NCBI GenBank assembly: GCA_039815415.1 | Contig: JBCBZH010000013.1 | Coordinates: 1 to 32,236, forward strand | Reading direction: 5' to 3' | DNA from: JBCBZH01 sp039815415 | GTDB lineage: Bacteria; Bacteroidota; Rhodothermia; Rhodothermales; Rubricoccaceae | DNA: 32,236 nt | Shown here: positions 14,165-22,029 of the stretch, piece by piece | Layout of the letters: each line of letters begins with the position of its first letter | Position numbering within the stretch: position 1 is the stretch's first letter | Program-made: the position numbers and the translations under genes | Notes under the pieces: generated by a model | Told to the model about the DNA's origin: nothing | Database searches by the model: none | The model's input: the letters and a program-made list of their open reading frames with translations, nothing else

Positions 14165-16018
14165 TTACCGGACGATCGTGATCCGGTGGGAGGACTGGGC
14201 ACTGCTGTCTCCACTTTGCACGGAGGCACGAACCACGTACGTCCCTGCCGACAGCTCGCCGGTGTCCACGTCCACCGTATGGGCTCCTGGTGCAAGGCGT
14301 TCGGTCTGTGTGACAAGGCGACGACCGGTGACATCGTACAGGCCAATCGTTACAGAAGAGGTCTCAGGGACGGTCACGTCCATCGTCACCACATCCTGAG
14401 CCGGGTTGGGATAGACGTTGCCGAGCTTCATTCCTTGCTCCTCGATACCCTCGATGGGAATCTCCGCCTCGACCTGCCCAACGCCGTCCGCCTGGTAGCG
14501 AGCGACCGCGCGGACGGATTCCAGTTCTTCTTTCAGAGCCAGTTCTTCTTTCAGAGCCTGGAGCTGAACCTCTGTTTCGGAGAGCCGACGGAGTTGACCA
14601 ACGGCGATGACAGAGTCGGCACCAACGCGCCGGGCTGAGAATCGGCTCTGCGTGATGGCTTCCAGCTCACCTTGGAGCGCGCGCGCAGCTCTCTCATAGT
14701 CCTCAAACTGAAGGGTGCCCTCGAGCTGGTGGCCGGACTCACGGAGGGTCTCCAACCGCTCACGCAGGACGCCGACACGAACGGCACTCTCCTCGATCTC
14801 ACGGAGGTCGCTGACTGGGATCTCGCGCTCCTCAATCACCTCCTGATCGGCGATGCGGTCCGATTGTGCAGAGAGAGCCTCGATTTCTGCTCTGAGAGCG
14901 CGCACTCGGACGCTGTCCTCCGTGACGAGCTGAACGGTACCTGCAGGCTCTTCGACGATGATCTCGACCTCCTCCGTTGGTGTCTGGGCGAGGGCCGATC
15001 CGGCAGTGACGAGGCACGCAGCGACGACGAGGATGGCGAGGGCGGGCGACCACGTTGCCAGGCGAGAGGGAAGGGGACGGGACATGGACATGGCGCGGAG
15101 GCGCTGGTGAATGTGAACAACAGGACTCGCCATCCCCACAGTGGCTGGGAGTGCCCGAACCGGAGATGGCGTCACGAAGGAGGAGACGAGCGCCGCATAG
15201 GAGCGTCGGCTCACGTCGGTATGGGCGAGCACCGCCGCGTCGCAGGCCATCTCGCGGAGCAGCTCGCACTGCCGGGCCAGCCGATGCACGGCCGGATGGG
15301 CAGCGAACAGAGCCGCGACGAGGGCTTCGGTCACCTGCGCAAGGGGATCGCGGGCACGGACGTGCACCAGCTCGTGCCGGAGGGCCGCCCGCCGGTCCGC
15401 CTCAGGCAAAGACGCAGGGATGACAACGAGCGGACGCCGGATGCCGAGCGTCATTGGGACGACATCTGCGGTCGTCAGCACGATATCGGAGGCTCCCGAG
15501 ACACCCAGCGAGCTGGCGATGTGTTCGGCGGTGGCTTCGAAGGCGACATCCGACTCGTGTGGGATGGCACGCCGGAGCTGGACCACGGCCACCGATTGTG
15601 TGCCCAGGCGGATGAGACTCACGAGGGCCATCAGCCCCATCGCCAGTACGCCGAGGCCCAGGCCGACGAGCACAAGGCTCGGGCCTGCCGGAGCGACCGG
15701 CGGCGCCAGCTCGAGGGCTTCAGTCAGCGGTTGAACCCACACGGTGGGGTCTGCCAGATCGGAGGCAGGCATCGGCGCCCAGGAGGCCACGGCCCAGCCC
15801 GACGGGAGCCAATCGGATGGAAGCCCGATCGCCAGCGCGAGGCTGAGGGGAAGGACCCACAGCACGGCCTGGGTCAGACGGTAGCGAATGCTCGGATGGG
15901 CGTCGTGGAGAGCCCGGAGCACAGCCTCGGTGAGCGCCCACAGCGCGGTCCAGGCGACAAGCGGGACCCAGAGAAGCCGGATCGACTCCTGGCCAATGGA
16001 AGCGAGGACATCAAGCAT
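14165..16018 (-). CDS. BlaR1/MecR1-like M56 membrane metalloprotease with T9SS-type C-terminal domain
   Basis: A 617-residue protein; ATG 16016-16018 overlaps the blaI gene end by eight bases. Transmembrane helices lie at ~15-35, 50-66, 113-137 and 324-343. The M56 site R-H215-E-L-V-H219-V-R-A-R-D and downstream E256 of R-E-M-A-C-D are intact, so proteolysis of BlaI is plausible. The region after helix 4, where BlaR1 has a penicillin-binding sensor, is instead a coiled coil (~370-505, Glu/Arg/Leu-rich). It is followed by N-V-Y-P-N-P-A-Q-D-V-V and a beta-sandwich with L-Y-D-V-T-G-R-R, ending T-I-V-R. That last part (533-617) matches T9SS type A sorting domains. The signal sensed is unknown; beta-lactam sensing is not supported. 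Confidence 0.88.
   Translation of the reverse strand: MLDVLASIGQESIRLLWVPLVAWTALWALTEAVLRALHDAHPSIRYRLTQAVLWVLPLSLALAIGLPSDWLPSGWAVASWAPMPASDLADPTVWVQPLTEALELAPPVAPAGPSLVLVGLGLGVLAMGLMALVSLIRLGTQSVAVVQLRRAIPHESDVAFEATAEHIASSLGVSGASDIVLTTADVVPMTLGIRRPLVVIPASLPEADRRAALRHELVHVRARDPLAQVTEALVAALFAAHPAVHRLARQCELLREMACDAAVLAHTDVSRRSYAALVSSFVTPSPVRALPATVGMASPVVHIHQRLRAMSMSRPLPSRLATWSPALAILVVAACLVTAGSALAQTPTEEVEIIVEEPAGTVQLVTEDSVRVRALRAEIEALSAQSDRIADQEVIEEREIPVSDLREIEESAVRVGVLRERLETLRESGHQLEGTLQFEDYERAARALQGELEAITQSRFSARRVGADSVIAVGQLRRLSETEVQLQALKEELALKEELESVRAVARYQADGVGQVEAEIPIEGIEEQGMKLGNVYPNPAQDVVTMDVTVPETSSVTIGLYDVTGRRLVTQTERLAPGAHTVDVDTGELSAGTYVVRASVQSGDSSAQSSHRITIVR
14521..14556. repeat. 18-bp perfect tandem duplication inside the blaR1-like gene
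   Basis: The unit CCAGTTCTTCTTTCAGAG occurs at 14521-14538 and again at 14539-14556. It encodes a duplicated Leu-Lys-Glu-Glu-Leu-Ala stretch in the periplasmic coiled coil, so the duplication keeps the frame and nearly the heptad phase. It is a likely slippage site that could vary between strains. Confidence 0.85.
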
Positions 16019-16433
16019 GGTCGTCCTCGTCTGGCCTGGAGGCATCTGTCTCGTCATCGCGGATGCTGTCCACGATCTGCGCGATTGCGTCCACATCGTC
16101 GTCGCTCAGCGGCTCCGCTCGGGCAAGCGTCTGGATGAGCGCCCGGTGCGAGCCTCCGAAGGCTTTCTGGAGGAGCCCGCGCAGCAGGTCGGTACGGACC
16201 TCTTCAGGCGGACGGGCCGCCTGATACACGTAGGCGTTGCCTTCTTTCGTGTACGCCAGGTAGCCCTTCGAGGCCAGCTTCTTCATAACCGTCATCACGG
16301 TTGTGTAGGCCACCTCGCGGGTTTCGAGGACGCGCTGGTGGACCTCGCCCACGGTCGCGCGGTCCAGCTCCCACACGTGCTGGAGCAGTTCCATCTCGGT
16401 CTCGCCGAGGGGGTGGAGGGTACGTCGGGCCAT
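16011..16433 (-). CDS. BlaI/MecI/CopY-family transcriptional repressor
   Basis: A 140-residue protein, ATG 16431-16433. Winged helix: P-L-G-E-T-E-M-E-L-L-Q-H-V-W, then A-T-V-G-E-V-H-Q-R-V and the recognition region V-A-Y-T-T-V-M-T-V-M-K-K-L-A-S-K-G-Y-L. The C-terminal helices mediate dimerisation; an Asp/Glu-rich tail follows. Family members repress target promoters as dimers and are inactivated by cleavage by the partner BlaR1-type protease, which is encoded directly downstream with an eight-base overlap. A large dyad covers its own promoter (16440-16489), so it is probably autoregulated. No target other than this operon is visible in the window. Confidence 0.95.
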   Translation of the reverse strand: MARRTLHPLGETEMELLQHVWELDRATVGEVHQRVLETREVAYTTVMTVMKKLASKGYLAYTKEGNAYVYQAARPPEEVRTDLLRGLLQKAFGGSHRALIQTLARAEPLSDDDVDAIAQIVDSIRDDETDASRPDEDDHA

Positions 16434-16439
16434 TGGGTT

Positions 16440-16481
16440 CTACTATGATCGTCGTAATCAAGAATACGATGATCGTAGTAG
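16440..16481. promoter_or_regulatory. BlaI operator: 17-bp inverted repeat flanking the -10 region
   Basis: CTACTATGATCGTCGTA at 16440-16456 and TACGATGATCGTAGTAG at 16465-16481 are inverse copies (15 of 17 bases) separated by eight bases. Each half is itself a TAC-N10-GTA dyad, in line with BlaI-type operators, so two repressor dimers could bind. The end nearest blaI is seven bases from its ATG. Confidence 0.85.
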
Positions 16482-16489
16482 GGTGTCAA
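16461..16489 (-). promoter_or_regulatory. Promoter of blaI-blaR1 (TTGACA-N17-TATTCT)
   Basis: On the minus strand TTGACA (16489-16484) is followed by exactly 17 bases and TATTCT (16466-16461). The -10 element fills most of the gap between the two operator half-sites and the spacer contains the upstream half-site, so bound repressor would exclude RNA polymerase. The same hexamers with the same spacing precede rtcB at 26314. Confidence 0.75.
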
Positions 16490-16570
16490 GCTGGGGCACT
16501 CTCAAGTGCCTCGGCTAGTCGGAGACGTTCACACAGAAGACCGTTCCCGGTTTGAAATCCCCCCTTCTTG

Positions 16571-16653
16571 GTCATTCCCGCGCAGGCGGGAATCCATGCA
16601 ACAGAAGAGCAAAGGACGGACCTCGTATGGATTCCTGCCTTCGCAGGAACGAC
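16571..16653. repeat. REP/MITE-like palindromic repeat element
   Basis: GTCATTCCCGCGCAGGCGGG at the left and TTCCTGCCTTCGCAGGAACG at the right each fold into a hairpin, and the inner GGAATCCAT/ATGGATTCC arms pair across the element. This 'TCATTCC...GGAATCCA' type of repeat is widespread in bacterial intergenic regions. It lies in the 267-base spacer between blaI and the 3' end of the 795-residue gene; nothing else is seen there apart from near-matches to the dispersed motif around 16688. Confidence 0.8.
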
Positions 16654-16756
16654 GGCATCGGGAGAGAGTGTTCTGGTTTGGATCGCTAGCTCGAGGCTGG
16701 TGCATCACCAGGTAAAGGACCTTCCCTTTTCAGGCCTTGAGAGACCGGTCGAGGCG

Positions 16757-19144
16757 TCAGCTCGAGCTGGCGCGGGCACCCATCAGCCGCTCGTGGATTG
16801 GGGAGCGATCGCCGAGGACCCAGCCGTAGAAGGGCTCGCCGGGCCGGGGCCTCAGCTCGTCCCCAGCGACCACCTCGAGGTCCTCCAGAATCGGGTCGAC
16901 CCGCGCCTCGAAGTCGGCCGAGCGGTTTTTGATATCCGACCGCGCCCACTCGAAGAACAGGTCACGCTGGGTCTCCGAGGCCATCGACAGGAAATAGACG
17001 AGTTGTCGCCACGCATAGGCGGCGTTCTTGACCGCGCGGAGCTGCCCCCATCGCGGCCCACGCAGCGATTCGATGGCATCTGCGACGAACGTGTAGGTCT
17101 GCTTCGCCAGCGCGTTGAGATCCAGGCGATCCGCCAGCCCGAGGGCGTCGAAGAGCGTGGCGAGGTTGTGCGTGGTAAGCACCTGCTCTTGCTCGATCAC
17201 AGCGCCGTTCTGGGCGGGCGAGAGCCAGCGCACGCCGGGGGTACGCCGGACGCCCGCGCGATCGTGGCACATCCGGTCGAACGCTTGCGATGTCGCTGGC
17301 CCGTGGGTCGAAGACGTTGCGTCGTCGATGGCGAGCACCGCGTCGGTGTCGATGTGGTAGTAGCGGGCGTAGACCGAGTCCTCGAGCTGGCGGGCGGCGA
17401 TCTGGGCGGCGCCGAGGTATTTCGTGGTGAACGTGCCCATGAAGATGTCCGCCGCGATCTCATCCACGAACGGGATGTCCAGCCCAGTGCTTCTCGCCAG
17501 CGCACGGATCTCCTGGAGCAGCTTGTTGGGCAGCACCTGCTCCGGGAACGTCGTCAGCGCCAGCCCGACGGTCCGTGTGAGGGCCTCGCGCCCAGCGGCG
17601 GACGTGTCTTTAGTGCGCAGCCGTTCGATGGCAGCGACCCACGGGATCTCGTCCAGCCGCGCCTGGCTCTGGAGGTAGAGCAGCAGCACCGACCGCCGAC
17701 GCCGGAAGGCCACGTAGAGGGCTTCATCGAGCTGGCGAAGGGCAGGGTCGTCAAGGCCGGTGGCGCGAACCCTCGCCGACAAGAAGGGCACCACGCGCGC
17801 CAGCGACTCGGCAGACGAGAGCGTGCCCCAGGCGATGTGCTGCTCGGGCGTGGCGTCCGTGGCGCGGAGCAGGCGCGGGCGGAAGGCGTCGGGGATCGGA
17901 GTGTCCTCGGGGAGGTCGTAGCGCTCGGCCTCGGCGGAGGTCGCAGGGGCAAGCAGGTCGTCGATTTCGTCCTCGGCCAGGCCCATGGCCGGGCCGTGAC
18001 CCGAGAGCCGGTGCTTGAGGAGAGCGGCCCAGTCCGTTTTGGTGGGCAGCGCAGCCACGTTGGCCTGCTCGGCGCGGAGCGTCGCCAGCACGTCGGAGCC
18101 GGGCAAGCCCCGCTTGGAACGGATCTGGGCCAGCGCTGTGCGGACGGCTGCTACCTCATAGCCGGTCAGATTCGCAGGGTCCTTGGCAGCGACCGCCAGC
18201 GCGTGGCGGAGGCGCACCGGGTTGCCAGAGGGGCGGTCGGGCTTGCCGCAGAGCGGATGGGCCTTGCGAAGCCGCGCGTAGTTCTTCAGGCAAGCCCGCG
18301 CACGATCTCGCCAGCCCGTCGGGAAGGTCTGGAACGGCCAGCCGCCGTTGACCTCCGTGGTGTAGGGCGTCTGCGAGACCACATGCGGCATCGGGCCCTC
18401 GACGGTCTCCATCAGAAGCGCCACCACATCGTCCTGATGCGGCAGCCAGACGGTGTACGCCTCCGTCTGCGCCGCGATATCGCGCGGCGTGGTGAGGTTC
18501 TCGAGTTGGCGGCTCACATTGCCCACGTCGTGAATGCGGACGAGCACCTCGCCGTCGGGCGGTGTGGCCTCGGCGGGCATTGGGTAGAACCGAAGCCGGG
18601 GGAACCACGGGCCGATGGCGTCGAGGATGCGCCGCGCCTCGGCGGCGCGGCCGTTGTTCGCGAGCCAGGCGACGGTGAGCAGCGCGCCCTCCTCGGGGAC
18701 GGTGATGCGGTAGGCGCCGGTTTCGAGCTGGCGAAGCAGGATCGCCAGCCCATCCTCGGTCAGGAAATAGGCGTTGAGGGAGGCGCGGCCCAGTGGCCGG
18801 TCCATCTGCGGAAGGGTGTCGAGCAGCGCCTTTTCATGGGACAGCAGAGATCCGCCTGCAAGCAGGTCGCCTGTGGCGAAGCCGCCGTCGAGCACCTTCG
18901 GCGTTGCCCACACCGGCGTGCCCTTCACAGGTCGCCGGTCGCCGATGCGGAGCGCGCCCGAGAGCATCCCGCCGAAGACGCGGAGCCAGTCGCCAGCTCG
19001 ACGGTCGGCGCGCTCGCGCGTGTCGGCATCGGGGTGGTCCTGGGCGGTGGTGAGGGCTTTGGCGAGCTGGCCGAGGGCGTAGCCGGGGTTGCCGCCCTCG
19101 GATGACGTTGAGCTGGTAGGATCGGGGCGGGAATCGTCGGACAT
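16757..19144 (-). CDS. Large conserved-looking protein of unknown function (795 residues)
   Basis: No signal peptide, membrane helix or known catalytic motif is evident. The N-terminus reads Y-A-L-G-Q-L-A-K-A-L-T-T-A, then R-A-D-R-R-A-G-D-W-L-R-V-F-G-G-M-L-S-G. Further on are L-N-A-Y-F-L-T-E-D-G-L, A-L-L-T-V-A-W-L, and F-P-R-L-R-F-Y-P. I recall similar long hypothetical proteins from actinobacteria and myxobacteria with the same N-terminal phrases, but no function. The composition (Leu/Ala/Arg-rich, helical) suggests a soluble alpha-helical repeat or scaffold protein. The dispersed 12-mer occurs in it several times, encoding R-Q-L-E, R-Q-L-D and R-A-G-D in different frames. ATG at 19142-19144; it is followed by the REP element and then blaI. 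Confidence 0.8.
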   Translation of the reverse strand: MSDDSRPDPTSSTSSEGGNPGYALGQLAKALTTAQDHPDADTRERADRRAGDWLRVFGGMLSGALRIGDRRPVKGTPVWATPKVLDGGFATGDLLAGGSLLSHEKALLDTLPQMDRPLGRASLNAYFLTEDGLAILLRQLETGAYRITVPEEGALLTVAWLANNGRAAEARRILDAIGPWFPRLRFYPMPAEATPPDGEVLVRIHDVGNVSRQLENLTTPRDIAAQTEAYTVWLPHQDDVVALLMETVEGPMPHVVSQTPYTTEVNGGWPFQTFPTGWRDRARACLKNYARLRKAHPLCGKPDRPSGNPVRLRHALAVAAKDPANLTGYEVAAVRTALAQIRSKRGLPGSDVLATLRAEQANVAALPTKTDWAALLKHRLSGHGPAMGLAEDEIDDLLAPATSAEAERYDLPEDTPIPDAFRPRLLRATDATPEQHIAWGTLSSAESLARVVPFLSARVRATGLDDPALRQLDEALYVAFRRRRSVLLLYLQSQARLDEIPWVAAIERLRTKDTSAAGREALTRTVGLALTTFPEQVLPNKLLQEIRALARSTGLDIPFVDEIAADIFMGTFTTKYLGAAQIAARQLEDSVYARYYHIDTDAVLAIDDATSSTHGPATSQAFDRMCHDRAGVRRTPGVRWLSPAQNGAVIEQEQVLTTHNLATLFDALGLADRLDLNALAKQTYTFVADAIESLRGPRWGQLRAVKNAAYAWRQLVYFLSMASETQRDLFFEWARSDIKNRSADFEARVDPILEDLEVVAGDELRPRPGEPFYGWVLGDRSPIHERLMGARASSS

Positions 19145-19231
19145 GGCGCGCGGCGTCAGGGGAGAGCGAGTCTACGGCCTCGGTCTGCCAGATCGAGACG
19201 TACGGCTGAGACCGACGAGCTGGCGAACGCC

Positions 19232-20167
19232 CTATTCGTCGGGGCTCAGGTCGAATCCGTAGTGGGCGTCCATGAACTGGAGGAGCGCGTCGGCCAGCCG
19301 CTCGGCGTAGGCCTCTCGGTTGGCCTGGGTGTCGCGGAGGCCGGGGCGGTGGTGCTCGATCTGGATCGCGTCGATGGTTCCCGTTTGACGCGAGCCGTGG
19401 CGGTTGGTGTTATAGCCGCCGGTGAAGTACGGGTCGTCGTCTGGGCGCGGATCGGCACCGCTCGGGACGGCGCGCACGCCCTGGCCCTCGAGCAGAGAGC
19501 CCAGGCTGGTCTGGCCTCGGACGAGAGCTGAGAACGGTAGGTCCGCCGCCGACGCCAGCGCGCGAAGGCTGCTCTCGTGCGCGAGCCCGTTCAGATGAGC
19601 ATCGGTGCCGTTCAACTCGTTTCGGGAGAGCAGCATCCCCAGCTCGAGGCGGTCGATGAGGTGCGCGTGGCCGTGCAGGTCCAGGTAGAGGCCCGCCCCC
19701 CAGGACTCCGTCACGCGGGCTTTGGCCGAGTCGGTGAAGGCATGGAACTCGGTCCAGGCACGCTCGGCGGCGGCGTTGCCCTGGGCGGCCTCTGCCAGAT
19801 CGCGGTTGGCGTCCAGCTTGCTCCGATGCAAGCGGTTGATGACGACGTGTGCGTGTCGCCCGGTGCGCGCGAACAGCGCATGTTGGATAGCGCGCGTCAG
19901 CTCCTGCGTGTTCGCGTCGTTGATCGTCGTGCCCTGGGTGCGGTCGGGGATGGCCTGGGGTCGGAGGTCACCACCGTGGGGCGCGCTCAGAATGATCGGC
20001 AGGTCCCCGACGATGTGTTCGACGTAGTCCGAGGTCCCAAACTGCGTGGTGCCGGGTTCGAGGGCCTCCTTTGCCGGTTCTGGATCAACCTCTGGGGCGG
20101 AGTCACACGATCCCAGTAGGCTTGTGGCTGCAATCAGGAGAGCAAACGTGCGCACGAGCCGAGCCAT
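19232..20167 (-). CDS. N-formylglutamate-amidohydrolase-like lipoprotein
   Basis: A 311-residue protein. The ATG at 20165-20167 gives a signal peptide ending in the lipobox L-L-G-S-C; the longer open frame runs through the spacer and tRNA-Ser. Motifs I-I-L-S-A-P-H-G-G-D-L-R-P, D-A-N-T-Q-E-L, and Y-L-D-L-H-G-H-A-H match the zinc-carboxypeptidase-like fold of N-formylglutamate amidohydrolases (PF05013-like), with histidines in A-P-H-G and D-L-H-G-H as probable metal ligands. An exported hydrolase of amide bonds is likely; the substrate is unknown. The C-terminal part Q-I-E-H-H-R-P-G-L-R is also typical. An 87-base spacer with one dispersed motif (19217) separates it from the 795-residue gene. 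Confidence 0.82.
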   Translation of the reverse strand: MARLVRTFALLIAATSLLGSCDSAPEVDPEPAKEALEPGTTQFGTSDYVEHIVGDLPIILSAPHGGDLRPQAIPDRTQGTTINDANTQELTRAIQHALFARTGRHAHVVINRLHRSKLDANRDLAEAAQGNAAAERAWTEFHAFTDSAKARVTESWGAGLYLDLHGHAHLIDRLELGMLLSRNELNGTDAHLNGLAHESSLRALASAADLPFSALVRGQTSLGSLLEGQGVRAVPSGADPRPDDDPYFTGGYNTNRHGSRQTGTIDAIQIEHHRPGLRDTQANREAYAERLADALLQFMDAHYGFDLSPDE

Positions 20168-20220
20168 GTCTGAGGGGAGGGGCCTGAGTCTGCGTCGAGT
20201 ATCGCCATCTCGACGGCTGT

Positions 20221-20257
20221 CTCGAGCTGGCGAACAAAACCGCCCCGCCAGCTCGAG
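20221..20257. repeat. Perfect 12-bp inverted pair of the dispersed motif
   Basis: CTCGAGCTGGCG (20221-20232) and CGCCAGCTCGAG (20246-20257) with a 13-base loop. This hairpin shares bases with the tRNA-Ser terminator hairpin at 20240-20270, so the two cannot form at the same time. Confidence 0.8.
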
Positions 20258-20270
20258 GCCAGCGGGGCGG
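20233..20270 (-). terminator. Intrinsic terminator of tRNA-Ser
   Basis: On the minus strand CCGCCCCGC (20270-20262) pairs perfectly with GCGGGGCGG (20248-20240) and is followed by TTTTGTT (20239-20233). It is a strong GC hairpin plus U-tract 23 bases after the tRNA. A copy of the dispersed motif forms its loop and part of its arm. Confidence 0.85.
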
Positions 20271-20292
20271 GACGCGGATCTCGGATCCGCTG

Positions 20293-20379
20293 CGGAGAGA
20301 GAGGGATTCGAACCCTCGGTACGGTTTCCCGCACACACGCTTTCCAAGCGTGCTCCTTAAGCCACTCGGACACCTCTCC
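20293..20379 (-). tRNA. tRNA-Ser (anticodon GGA)
   Basis: An 87-base class II tRNA. The acceptor strand GGAGAGG (20379-20373) pairs with TCTCTCC (20300-20294), with one G-U pair and discriminator G at 20293. The anticodon stem CACGC/GCGTG holds the loop TTGGAAA, so the anticodon GGA is the complement of 20343-20345. A long variable arm (GTGCGGGAAACCGTAC) and T arm GAGGG-TTCGAAT-CCCTC follow. It reads UCC/UCU. CCA is not encoded in full. A terminator lies downstream. Confidence 0.97.
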
Positions 20380-20480
20380 GGGAGGAAGGCAGAAGGTAAA
20401 TGGCAGACAAGCGAAGAGGGAGAGCGCAGACGCCTCGGTGGGCCATCTTTGCCCTCTTTTCTCGACTTGGCGCTGCCGTC

Positions 20481-21050
20481 TCAGACCGTCATGATGTCCT
20501 TCTCCTTGCGCTCGAGCGCAGCGTCGGTACGGGCCACAAACGAATCGGTCAGGTCCTGAAGCTTCTCTTCGGCCTCGTACTCCATGTCTTCCGAGAGCGA
20601 CTCCGACGCAACCGTCTTCTTGATCTGGTCCTTCGCCGCCCGGCGCGCGTTGCGGACCGAGATCTTGGCCTCCTCCCCGCGCGAACGGGCCGTCTTGAAC
20701 AGCTCCTTGCGACGCTCCTCGGTCAGCGGCGGGATCGAGATCAGGATCGAGTCGCCGTTGTTGGTGGGGTTGAGGCCCAGCCCGGCCACCGTGATGCCCT
20801 TCTCGATGGCGCCGATGGTAGACTTGTCCCACGGCTGCACCGTGATCAGGTCCGACTGCGGAGCATTCACATTGGCGACTTGGTTGAGCGGCATGGTGCT
20901 GCCGTAGGCCTCCACGCGGACGCTGTCCAGCATCGACGCGCTGGCACGGCCCGCCCGGATGGTCCCCAGCTCGCTGCTGAGGTGCTCCATGGCCGCCTCC
21001 ATGCTCAGTTCGGCCTCGTCGAGAATCTCCTGGAGTTGGGGGTCAATCAT
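20481..21050 (-). CDS. frr: Ribosome recycling factor
   Basis: A 189-residue protein of standard length (about 185). It has the conserved M-E-A-A-M-E-H-L-S-S-E-L-G-T-I-R-A-G-R-A-S domain I helix, the domain II phrase Y-G-S-T-M-P-L-N-Q-V-A-N-V, and N-N-G-D-S-I-L-I-S-I-P-P-L-T-E-E-R-R-K-E-L. With EF-G it splits ribosomes after termination. It lies 33 bases downstream of pyrH, the classical pyrH-frr order; the gap holds one copy of the dispersed motif (21067). Confidence 0.98.
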   Translation of the reverse strand: MIDPQLQEILDEAELSMEAAMEHLSSELGTIRAGRASASMLDSVRVEAYGSTMPLNQVANVNAPQSDLITVQPWDKSTIGAIEKGITVAGLGLNPTNNGDSILISIPPLTEERRKELFKTARSRGEEAKISVRNARRAAKDQIKKTVASESLSEDMEYEAEEKLQDLTDSFVARTDAALERKEKDIMTV

Positions 21051-21083
21051 GGGTCTGGGGGTCTGCGAGCTGGCGAAGGGGAG

Positions 21084-21872
21084 CTAGGCGTCGGCGAGAA
21101 CGAGCGGATCGGCCTCGGCGTCCCAGTGAACGGTGGTGCCGACGGGGTCGCCTTGAAGAACTCGGACGAAGGTGCCCGGCTCGTTCATGTTAAAGACCAG
21201 GATGGGAAGCCCGCTCTCCTTGGCAAGGGTAATGGCGGTCAGGTCCATCACCTTGAGGTCTTTCTGGATCACCTCGCCCCCGTAGATGGCCTCGAACCGC
21301 TTCGCGCTGGCGTCCCGCTCCGGGTCGGAGGTGAACACACCCGCGACGCGCGTGCCTTTGAGGATCACCTCGGCGTCCATCTCTGCGGCCCGGAGGGCGG
21401 CGGCGGTGTCGGTGGAGAAGTACGGGTGGCCGGTGCCTGCGCCAAACACCACCACACGGCCCTTCTCGAGATGGCGGATGGCCCGGCGTCGGATGAACGG
21501 CTCCGCGATCTCGTTCATGTCGATCGCCGAGATCAGGCGCGTGTGGAGCCCGACGGCTTCCAGGGCGTCTTGCAGCGCCATGCCGTTGATCATGGTTGCC
21601 AGCATGCCCATGTAGTCGGCGTGGGCGCGGCTGGACATGTGCGACCCCTCTGGGCTGACGCCCCGAAAGATGTTGCCGCCGCCGATCACCAGCGCGACCT
21701 CAGCCCCGGCGTCGACCGCTTCCTTGACATCCTTCGCGTACTGCGAGATCACCGAGTGGTCGATCCCGAACGGTTGATCCCCAAGAAGCGCCTCGCCGCT
21801 CAGCTTGAGAAGGACGCGCTTGTATTGCAAGCCCGCTCCGGTGGAGTCGTCGGGGGAGGGAGAGTCTGCCAT
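21084..21872 (-). CDS. pyrH: UMP kinase
   Basis: A 262-residue protein from ATG 21870-21872; the longer open frame upstream is spacer. Amino-acid-kinase fold: R-V-L-L-K-L-S-G-E-A-L, V-I-G-G-G-N-I-F-R-G, and G-A-G-T-G-H-P-Y-F-S-T-D-T-A-A-A-L-R-A, with K-G-T-R-V-A-G-V-F-T-S-D-P. It phosphorylates UMP to UDP and is the bacterial hexameric type. A candidate Bacteroidota-style promoter lies upstream (21903-21934). Usually rpsB-tsf precede it; here the upstream neighbour is a divergent TetR gene. Confidence 0.98.
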   Translation of the reverse strand: MADSPSPDDSTGAGLQYKRVLLKLSGEALLGDQPFGIDHSVISQYAKDVKEAVDAGAEVALVIGGGNIFRGVSPEGSHMSSRAHADYMGMLATMINGMALQDALEAVGLHTRLISAIDMNEIAEPFIRRRAIRHLEKGRVVVFGAGTGHPYFSTDTAAALRAAEMDAEVILKGTRVAGVFTSDPERDASAKRFEAIYGGEVIQKDLKVMDLTAITLAKESGLPILVFNMNEPGTFVRVLQGDPVGTTVHWDAEADPLVLADA

Positions 21873-21902
21873 GAGGGAGAGGAGCACCAGAGGAAAGCCG
21901 GA

Positions 21903-21934
21903 CGAAAGTACGGAGCCGCTGCCGGGACGGGCAA
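21903..21934 (-). promoter_or_regulatory. Candidate promoter of pyrH-frr (TTG ... TACTTTCG)
   Basis: On the minus strand TTG (21934-21932) is followed after 21 bases by TACTTTCG (21910-21903), close to the Bacteroidota -33 TTG / -7 TAnnTTTG pattern (one mismatch). It ends 30 bases before the pyrH ATG. Confidence 0.45.
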
Positions 21935-22029
21935 CGCGACACTTGGAGGTCCATGGAGACGAAAGGATGGGAGCGGCCGAGCGACAGAGCCCGCCAGCTG
22001 GTGGACAGGCCTCGAGCTGGCGGCGTGGC

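Noticed and set aside
14672..16138. Long plus-strand open frame (488 residues) opposite the BlaR1-like gene
   Set aside because: Antisense shadow of a clearly coding gene; its protein is Arg/Gly/His-rich with no family features. GC-rich third positions keep such frames open.
16568..19105. 845-residue plus-strand open frame
   Set aside because: Antisense to the 795-residue gene, runs through the REP element, and has shadow-like composition.
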